This document shows, in pieces, positions 55,203 through 64,000 of a stretch of DNA of 64,000 nucleotides (positions within the stretch are counted from its first letter, which is position 1; the number at the start of each line of letters is the position of its first letter). The notes beneath the pieces are model-generated. The model saw nothing but the letters and a program-made list of their open reading frames with translations. It searched no databases and had not been told where the DNA came from. The stretch is from Unio delphinus. Its lineage: Eukaryota > Mollusca > Bivalvia > Unionida > Unionidae. The DNA lies in NCBI GenBank assembly GCA_029339505.1, contig JAQISU010000033.1:2288001-2352000 (forward strand), in the 5' to 3' direction. A program made the position numbers and the translations under genes.

Positions 55203-55313
55203 GAACCTCTAATTGAGGAATACAGCATTGCAGCCCAGGTGTGGAAATTGAATTCATGTGACATGTGTGAGATTGCCAGGAACAGTGTGATCATGAGTGG
55301 ATTTCCTCATTCA
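55203..55313 (+). CDS. AMPD: AMPD exon
   Basis: Thirty-seven codons, phase 0, bordered by CTCTCACAG and [26 protein letters not shown] through VIMSGFPHS, continuing the catalytic block from the previous exon. Confidence 0.96.
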
Positions 55314-58300
55314 GTAAGTACGATACAATTTATAACTATAGGGAGTTACAACAAAGGCCAATAAGAAACCAGTTTTATAATAAGGTTAAGTAGATGACTC
55401 TGATTGCATTTGAAGGTAAATTATCAATGTTTACTTACCTTCAAAGACTGGTGGAGACATGAGCTATTCTACTGACCTGCTATGGGTACTGTATATACTC
55501 ACATATATTGGTTACTGTATATGCTCACATATATTGGGTACTGTATATACTCACATATATTGGGTACTGTATATACTCACATATATTGGTTACTGTATAT
55601 GCTCACATATATTGGTTACTGTATATGCTCACATATATTGGGTACTGTATATACTCACATATATTGGTTACTGTATATACTCACATATATTGGGTTCCAC
55701 TGCAGATAGCATAGACACAGATCTCATCATAAAATTGATGTCTTTGCAGTTAACTGATGGATTCAGTTTTGTACATGAACAAATATGGCAGATAAATTTT
55801 TATGTACCAATGATTTGCTTAAATATTGACAGCAGAGTATAAAATTCTGCCAATTTTGCCCACAACTTTCAGTTCTTGTCCATGCTTTAGCATGAGTCAG
55901 AACAATGTTTACTGGCAAGAAAAAGACTGGTTATCACTTACCATTTCTGTACATACATAAAAAGTTGTATTTCTGTACATACATAAAAAGTTGTCAGTTG
56001 GCCTTGTTACCCCCCCCCCCCACACACACACATGCACATAAACATAAAATCTAGGAGCAAAAATAGTTTTGGAGTGGTAAGGGCTTTAAAGGTTTATTCT
56101 AGTCCCAGAGATTGGTATTATTAACAAATGTGCCTGCTTTCTAAAAATTTTAGTGTTGAGTTTGAAATTTTTCTGATATATCCAGGTGTTTGTGGTCTCC
56201 ATATAGTTCATTTCTTGGGAAACTCAAGAGTTTCAGACACTATTATTGACTTAACACATTTTATCTCACCTGGCCACAAGTCTAAATGAGCTTATGATCT
56301 GGATGTGTGTCCATTTTGGCATGAATCCATCTGTAATTGCTGTTGTAAATTTTACTCCATTAGTACTGACCAACTATACAGAAAAATTGCTTTACCAAGC
56401 AGAAACATCTGGTTTGTTTAACTAAAAAAGAATTTCAATTTACTTGTGCAATTAATCAAAATTTTGTGTTGGATTTTATGCCAGTTAGGTGAAAGTGGGT
56501 GCCAAAATATTTTTTTTTTACGTGTAAAGAGTCCATTTGATTAATACTGCATCAAAAGCAAAATTTCTTTTTTGAAACCATTGCTATAAAAAATCTGGTT
56601 TTCAGCCAGAGCTTTGATTTTGAGTCATTGGGTTGTTCAGGCTACAAGGCAATGAATCCAGATGGATGGATGTTTGTACATGGTTTAATGGTTTATCAGT
56701 ACAATACAGGCTTTATTATGATGAATGACTATGCCCTTGTGTCATTCCAGAATCAGTTTTTAAAGCTGTTAAGAGTGAGAAAATATTTTTAAAGATTGTT
56801 GCGAGCACATTTTACCATTCTTGTAAGTATATTTTTATCATGGTTATTAACACCTTTTCTCTTGGTTATAAGCACATTTTATGGAAATAGATTCTCGGAT
56901 CTCTTGCTGAAGACTTCATCTTGTCGTCTTTACATTGTTTATACCTAACTATTGACCATAAAATGTTAATTGGTGCCCAAGCTACAAATCAGACTCAATA
57001 TGGCATTCCTGTCAGCTAATTAATATGATCAGCAAGTGTTATATATTCGGTAAGTCACATTTGGGTGCATACAGTCCACTCACGCTAAAATTAGCCATTA
57101 TGATTTTTTATCCAAATGTCCAGGGGTATTTGTTTTATGTGTCCTTAAAGCAAATTTCTTATCATTAAAAATGTATGGGTCAGTGGCACAACCTAAAATG
57201 AAAACTGATTTGGTATGAATGTTTGTATACCTGTGTAGATGACCTGATTAGGTTGGTGGGGGGGGGGCAAAATTTCATCCGACAATGACATTTTGCAGAA
57301 AAATTATAATAATATTACATTAAAGATACAAATAAAAATAACTAATGATTTTTGTTGAAAGGATGATAGTAAGATTCTGACTGAGGTATTACAGTTAATT
57401 CCTTATGCAACTAGTTGCTTTTATACTGAACCAACACTGCGATCAACCCCTTTTATTAATACATTCATTTTTGACAGGAAAGTGCTATTTTGAATATTTT
57501 CCAGTGACAAGACGGCTAAAAGAATCAGGATGTGCCTTATGCATGAATAAAGTTCTCTAGCATGAGTTTCATCACCCCTCAACCAGCAAGATTTTTAGAT
57601 ATTTTCCTTTAGCAGATACATGTAAATACATAAGCCAAGTTGGCAGCCCAAGCTATGCATTTGATCTCCTATGCTATTCTAACTGTGACAGGCAGTCACC
57701 AACAAGTCAACCCATTTCCATGCTTAACTCAAAGTATTTCTAAACCACATTACAGATTTAGCTTATGCGTAAATTTATAAATGCTAGGATTGTGATAATT
57801 AGGCTCATACCTTCTAACTTAAATATTAGGGAGGTGTCAAAATATGAAACTTACCAGTGAGACTGTAAGCACTGTTCATAATAGGAGATGTAACTCTATT
57901 TTAAATTTAGTTACTTGACCTTGCATATACTCCCCCCATTTGTTGCACAAGTTGATCAGGTTGTTTTATGGGTATTGTTCAATATTTTCAGTAAAAAAGT
58001 TTGATTTTTTAATAAAATGCTTTTGTACAATGAACATTTTATTATTATTTATACTAAACAACTAGAAACCAAACAAAAGACATTTGTAATTAGAATTGAC
58101 AGAACTTAAAAACGAACAAAGTTTAAAATGCGTGTATTGCTAGATGTTATATAAAATAAGCAATATTGTTTTTATTACAAACATTTGTTTGCAAATTGGC
58201 AAAATATTATAATAATATATAATAAGAGTCAGATTTTTTTTCTTCTTGAAGCCTGTTAAACAGAATTGTTTGCAGTTAGGTTTCTTAAATTTCTTTCAGA

Positions 58301-58365
58301 AAATTGCCAAGTACAAATTAGAATCATGAAATGTTAGCTATTTTTGCTAATTTCTTGTCTTACAG
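55314..58365 (+). other. AMPD intron
   Basis: Holds a 26-27-bp minisatellite (55485-55700). From 55700 to 58365 I see nothing assignable. Confidence 0.75.
55485..55700. repeat. 26-27-bp minisatellite, 8 copies
   Basis: Unit GTATATACTCACATATATTG followed by GGTACT or GTTACT. Open in all three forward frames, which produces spurious Tyr/Ile-rich reading frames. Confidence 0.94.
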
Positions 58366-58563
58366 GTAAAGCAGCATTGGTTGGGTATGAATTACATGAA
58401 GGAGGGAGTTGCAGGAAATGATGTTAGTCGCTCCAATGTACCCGACTTGCGTGTAGCATACAGATATGAGACCCTAGTTGATGAACTTAAAGTTATCTGC
58501 CGAGGAGCGCAGTCGTACAACACCACTCTGACCATCTCAAAATCAAGCCCAGCTAATATCTAA
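58366..58563 (+). CDS. AMPD: AMPD last coding exon
   Basis: Sixty-five codons plus TAA, preceded by [29 protein letters not shown], then [15 protein letters not shown], the usual C-terminal block, ending in a short variable tail (KSSPANI). Confidence 0.96.
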   Translation, partial: VKQHWLGMNYMKEGVAGNDVSRSNVPDLRVAYRYETLVDELKVICRGAQSYNTTLTISKSSPANI

Positions 58564-59288
58564 AGTTTTGTGTTAAAGCAAGTTTGAATGACATCGTTAT
58601 TTTGTGGGGTTTTTATGCTCACCTGACCATAATTAAATTGGCTTTTATTATCAAGATGACCAGTTAGATCTTTGTTGAGATGATTTTGCATCTGATTGAC
58701 TACATTTGTTATATCTCTCAATCTAGATGTTATATTTATCATTCAGTTTAAATCAGACGATGGTAAATAGGTTTATAGATCTTAGACAAGTTTGATTATA
58801 CACTTTATATTCTAATTGTGCTTTTTCTTTTGTAAATGTTTTTACCAGGCTGAAGTAGAAATTGACATGACATACATTTCGGGAGATGGTTTAAATTTTG
58901 TGTTTGATTTTAGAATGCTGCATAAATATGCTAAGTAAATTGGTCAAGTTTTAAGACAAGTAAGCTAGGTTGGTGCTATCAGACCCTCTTTGACCTCTTG
59001 TTTCCGTTACTCAAGCAAAGTCACCATTTTTAGATTACAGTATTCCCTCACTATAATGCTGTCCATGAGAGCTGTAGATTATGCCACTGTACGGATGCTT
59101 TATAGTGAATGGGTGTTGTATACTGTGTTTTCCTGTGTGTGTCTGTCTTGTGCACAAAACTGCCACAGTCAGAGACCTATATCTGCCACATCTTAATGTG
59201 TTCATCAGTCACAGACAGTGCTGTATGCTTCAAGTCTTGTAAGCATCTGCCTACATAACTGTACAGTAAATTTATGGAATTTAATAAA
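58564..59288 (+). other. AMPD 3' untranslated region (approximate)
   Basis: Follows the stop codon directly. The first plausible polyadenylation signal I would choose is AATAAA at 59283-59288; later AATAAA-like sites near 59544 are equally possible. Confidence 0.45.
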
Positions 59289-60134
59289 TACATTTTAATA
59301 TAAGAAGAAGAAAAAAATTGAGCAGCCTGTGAAGAATTGTTTTCCATTTATGACTTCAAGTTATGGAATCAAAGGTCTTTCAGATTAGCTTTCAGGAAGA
59401 GCTAAAATTTTGCTGCACTACTTGCGGGTTAAATTGGCATTTAAATGGCAGAAATATAAACCTGTTTATGAATATTTCTTTATATTAATGATGCCTTAAA
59501 ATTAATATGTCAAGCCAGTCTAAATTTGTATCCATCAATATTGAATAAAAATAAAACATCTGGCACTAATGGAGAGAAAAAGAGACTTTTTGTTGGTAAA
59601 GATCGACAGAGGTTTACCTCACTATCTAGTTATAGTTCTACTTTCACTACAGTACTAATTTAGTGGACATATATCAGGGCATATATTAATTATAGTAGTT
59701 TTTACTCATTTTGTAAACGACAAGATAGATATTAGCTATCACAATTAGGTTTTTTATACCTCTCCAAATCTCTTCAATGTTTATAGTAAATAAAAATATA
59801 AAGTTGTTCTTTGAATTTTTATCTTTGAAATATGTTTTCAAACTTTTAAAAAATCAGGCCAGTATTAACAAACAAACAAAATGGTTATGTACATAAACTG
59901 TACCATGGTTTTTATGGATTTCTGATGAAAATTTTGTTTACATAATTATCACAATAAGGCGAGGGTAAAATATTGTGAAAATGTCAAACAAATATAAGGA
60001 AAGTAGCACCCCCTTTTGCCTGATGCCTTAGGGTAATAGTCCTCTTTCACTTTTAGTATGCAAATTTTAAATAGTTGTATGATATATGGTACAATATTCA
60101 CTATTAAAATAAATTCTGCATGAATCTAACAAAA

Positions 60135-60187
<53 letters not shown>

Positions 60188-62369
60188 GAACATATAGTTT
60201 AATTTGCATAAAGAATTTGCATGAACATATAGTTTAATTTGCATAAAGTTACATTATACATTATTAATTCTGAGCAAACAGCATTAGTACACAACAAATA
60301 TAAGTAACATATATTTCATCTTTCTAAAGAAATAATAGGATCATTTTCATTATGTTATCACTTTATTAGAATGAATACTACTAGGTTCACAAAATTAGCA
60401 CATTATAGATGTATGATAAGGTATCAGATTAGATCATAAATTTGACAGCAATCCAGTTTCAGTTTTTGTATTCAAGTTTTGTTACACAGTATTAGTATGC
60501 AGTACAATGTACATGATAAAGACGTTCTACATAAATCTAACAAAAGCATTAACGTAGTCAGACCAATATATTTAAATGTTTTTACTGCATTGATCAAGTT
60601 TTCAGACTTGTTGAGTTGTGATATATTTCACTGAAATAAAGTGAACTATTTCAATTTTGCACAAAGGTATTCTATGAATGTGCTGCTTTGAAAATGTTCA
60701 CTATTAAATTGGCAATGCAACATAAACTGTTATACATTAATTTATCTGCTTTGTATACGGAATGATTTCCATCCTTAAATGCAGGTTTGAACAGCTTAGC
60801 TTACCTTGAAATTATGAGAAATATCATATATGAAACGCTTACACATGCTGCATTGAATCAAAGGTGAAAAACAAACAAAAAATATTTTACATGATCCAAA
60901 TCTGCCCCTTATTTGGTCAGAATCAGCTATGATCCAAATCAGCCTGTACCCATACAAAATTTCACATCTCTCAGGCATGTCGAGTTTCCTGTGCATGATA
61001 CTAAACGTGTTTTAGACTTAGTGCAAAATATATAGAAAAGATAATGTATTGAGATAGATTAGAAATGTATTGCTCATCAATGCATATTTTCCTTTAATTT
61101 TAAGCAATTCCAGTTAATTAATTTTAAAGGAGTTTTTTGTTGTTGCTTTTTTATTTTATTTTTATGGCCATGAAACATATTCACATGTGGTTTCATGGTC
61201 TTTTAATGTCATCTCATTTTAAATGTTAGTCTTTCACCATATATTCAGATTTTTTATTTTTGTCATATCTGTTCTCAGTTTTGATATATAGCTATTGTTG
61301 GTGAATCCTTTGCCCAGTCCTGAGGATAGTGATGTTATCAAACAGGGCTAGGGTATGGCCTACAAGTCCAGTTCTCATTTGGTGATCACGGGTGCAATAT
61401 TTTAATATTAAGAAAACACTGTCTACAGGAGTTTTGTAACATTGCGGAATTTCTCCTTCATATTTGACATGTAAAGTTCCACGAATTCAGCTGTAGACAT
61501 ACAGTTCCTGGTAGTTATTATAAATTGTGAACTTTTATTACAGTGAACATCTCTTTGAAGGCAACATTAGTATTGATGGGGAAAGGCTCATGCCTTCTCT
61601 CTGTTTTGACTTTATTTTTAAAGATGTATATCTATTACATTAGGACCATCGGTTTACTATGTCGGAGTTTCTTGAAATCTAGAATCGTGTCCTCTAAATG
61701 TTTTGGATATTGTGTTGTCTGGTAAGTGCTATTTGACTTTGTTACGTTTTGTCCAAACAGAGCCCACTGCTTGGTTCACAATTGAGTTGTGTGCCACGTG
61801 GGTTAATTCTATTTGACATGTGCCTATTGCCCATTAACATGTCCCTATTAGCCTATAATTTTGCATTCAAATGGTCAAATTGGGGTTCCTATATAAGATG
61901 GTGAAAATCTGTCGAAGTCAAAATAGTATCTACCAAACGTCATTTGCTGGTATGTAATGTCCGTTGATAAAATCACTTTACTTGGCACTCTGATCCAACC
62001 AAGAATGTCAGAGAAAATGCATAAAGAACATTTGTTGGCTTGTGTTTTGCACAAAGCATTGACCAGTGTTTTCTTTAGCTTCCATCTCCAGCATTTGTAC
62101 AATGGAAACCAGAGATTGTTGATTGCATTTGACATTGAAAACCACCTTATTATATGCAGTTTGAGAGGATTCATCAGTTGATTCCTGCCAACATTTGGGG
62201 ATTGTCCAAATGACTCTTTAGTAGCCATGAATACTTTTGAGGATGCTAATAGTGTTGGATCTTGGGAATAGTCTTAGCAAGTTTGGTTGGAACAACAATA
62301 TGGGATTCTTAGAGCTGAAAGACGAGTTCATTCATCAATCACGCTTCCAGTGGAAGGTTTGGCTTCTAA

Positions 62370-62439
<70 letters not shown>

Positions 62440-64000
62440 TTTTGAAGTTGCTATGTCTTCGTGGTATAATTTTGTTATCACCAGTGCATTAAACTAATTG
62501 AACTCATTCATGGACTGGTACTTGCTGACTTGGATTTTCAATCTTGGTGAAATATATATTTTGTAATAGCATTGTAAAAGATTCATCTGGATTATGACTC
62601 TTTATTGGACATATTAACATAAGGTTGCTTTTTGCTACAGTTATCCAATAAGAGCAACTTTTGAAACTTTTAAATGCCTAGGCTGACGGTATTTTGACAT
62701 CTCACAAATTAATACAAAGATAGATAGGATTGAGATTAGTCACTTTAAAGTTGGTAAGTTAAATATAAAGAAAAGAAAGATATGTTGAACAGGATTATTT
62801 TGCAGTTGGTCAAAATATCATTAGTGTCAGACAGGTACAATACAAATACAAAGGTAAATGGAGACCTTATATATGTGTGTGTGTATGTGTGTGTGTTTAT
62901 TTGATCATCTTTTATACTTGATGATCACTAACAACTTTATCATGTTTCGATCTGCAGTTGACAATTTTACTTGTTGCAATAAACACATTTTAGCTTTTTT
63001 CTTAAATGTCAGTACGTATAGTGAATACAAATAATTGTTAATGGTTTTCAATGTGATTCTTGTAATTATTTTGTGCTCTGTGATCAAGAAATTGTGATGA
63101 TAGAATCAGTTAAGAAAATTTTTTTCTTTAAATATATTATTGTCTAAAATGGACGTTTATATAAATGAAATTTCTGCAAGTTTTCTCTCATTAAGTTTAG
63201 AAGAAAAGATTGATGTGAACTTGGTTTTTTTTTGTCACATGTTAATAAGTGCAAAATATGTAAGAACTAGTAGATCCATTTGCATAAATACAATTCAAGT
63301 TTTTTATGGTGGAGAATGCAGAGAGGATCCAATATACTTCTCTCCCTCATGATAACATTGTAGTCGAGTACATAAATGATGGCCATGTTGTGTACCAATC
63401 ACAGTATAGCAAGAATAGAAACTGTAATGAACATGTGTATATATCAGAAGGGAGGAGCACTGAACAAGCAAAACTCAAGTGAGAAAATTGTAATAATTAT
63501 AGTTATGTAAATTAAATATAGTTGTATATGTGCATGTAATAATTGAATGCTAATAATCATGTTTTAAAAAGGAAATAAAGATATAGTACAAAACTTAATG
63601 TTGTTTTCATTCAACCCATTTGATCATGCATTTAATTGACCAGTTTAGCTGTCATGCATAACCTATATTGTGTTGAAAAATGGCAGAAAACTCATAATCA
63701 ACCAGTGACCAAGTAAACTAAAAATTTAATATATGATATATATATATATAGATATAGATATATATATATTTAATGTTTTGTTTCTTAATGTCATGCTAAG
63801 TTTTCTTTTGCAATATTTATTGTCTTTAGATAAAGGAGAGCTGAAGTAGTTACGTTGGTAATTGAATGGTTCATACATCTCCAGGTCAGTCTGGGTTAGC
63901 TGCCTTGTTGTGTCTTTGAGAAGGAACTTAACTCCCGTTTCCTCGGCGTGATATAGCCAAGAATGTGTTCAAAGTGCTGTTAAAACCAACAAAAAACCAT
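59289..64000. other. Downstream region, no gene supported
   Basis: AT-rich sequence with (AT)n runs at 60137-60184 and 62370-62436 and a 40-bp duplication after the first (about 60190-60250). A patch at about 61960-62230 reads open on both strands but shows no known motif. Confidence 0.6.

Noticed and set aside
55459..55842. Overlapping Tyr/Ile-rich frames in all three forward frames
   Set aside because: Produced by a 26-27-bp minisatellite in an AMPD intron.
61875..62228. 117-codon frame on the minus strand and a frame on the + strand at 61957-62181
   Set aside because: No recognisable motif, no supporting neighbours, and both strands are open in the same patch. Left as unassigned.
63890..63995. 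SINE-like 3' region (GGAACTTAACTCCCGTTTCC)
   Set aside because: Resembles the 3' part of some molluscan tRNA SINEs but is cut by the window end and has no second copy here to confirm it.

Overview
The window is animal nuclear DNA, most likely from a mollusc or a close lophotrochozoan relative. It is AT-rich and intron-rich. It carries tRNA-derived SINEs, minisatellites, a CR1/L2-type LINE remnant and a pogo-type transposon. One host gene runs through most of it on the + strand: the 3' part of an AMP deaminase gene (AMPD). I can place 10 constitutive coding segments between position 1 and 58563, all with AG/GT splice borders and matching phases, plus a second version of one of them. The two alternative 63-nt segments (22231-22293 and 23260-23322) have the same length and phase and encode the same 21-residue stretch, so they look like mutually exclusive exons.

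The first intron (100-22230) contains a decayed CR1/L2 LINE (about 1990-4090), a tRNA-derived SINE (4160-4402) and, inserted in the A-rich tail of that SINE, a 16.65-kb Polinton/Maverick virus-like element (4403-21051). The element has 270-bp terminal inverted repeats that differ at about 2 positions and a 5-bp target duplication (AAACA), so it inserted recently. Gene order is: packaging ATPase (-), zinc-finger/PLA2 protein (+), RVE integrase (+), a 1084-residue protein fusing a family-B DNA polymerase to an SF1 helicase and an HNH nuclease (-), a lysine-rich repeat protein (-), a Cys-rich protein (+), an HNH homing-type endonuclease (+), a small orphan (+), a protein in two frames (+), a basic core-like protein (+), double-jelly-roll major capsid protein (+), a pVI/pX-like membrane-active protein (+), an adenain-like protease (+), a repeat-built fibre-like protein (+), a membrane protein in two frames (+) and a penton-like minor capsid protein (+). 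Together these supply integration, replication, capsid building, maturation and DNA packaging.

Several genes of the element are broken or unusual. The ATPase is split by an 824-bp non-autonomous transposon. The protease has Tyr where its family has the catalytic His. Three genes are divided between two overlapping frames, always in the -1 direction, one of them exactly at an A AAA AAC slippery heptamer. A 151-bp tandem duplication sits at the membrane-protein/penton junction. Short hairpins lie in most gaps of the right-hand gene block, and two genes share an almost identical 31-bp leader.

The rest of the window (21-58.5 kb) is AMPD exons separated by long introns. These hold two SINE families, a pogo-like transposon inserted in a 44-45-bp minisatellite, a 2.5-kb array of a 28-bp unit, other minisatellites and microsatellites, a decayed coding-like patch at 44.1-44.8 kb, and a tandem duplication that copies a splice acceptor. 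After the AMPD stop codon (58563) I see a 3' UTR and then about 4.7 kb with no gene I can support.
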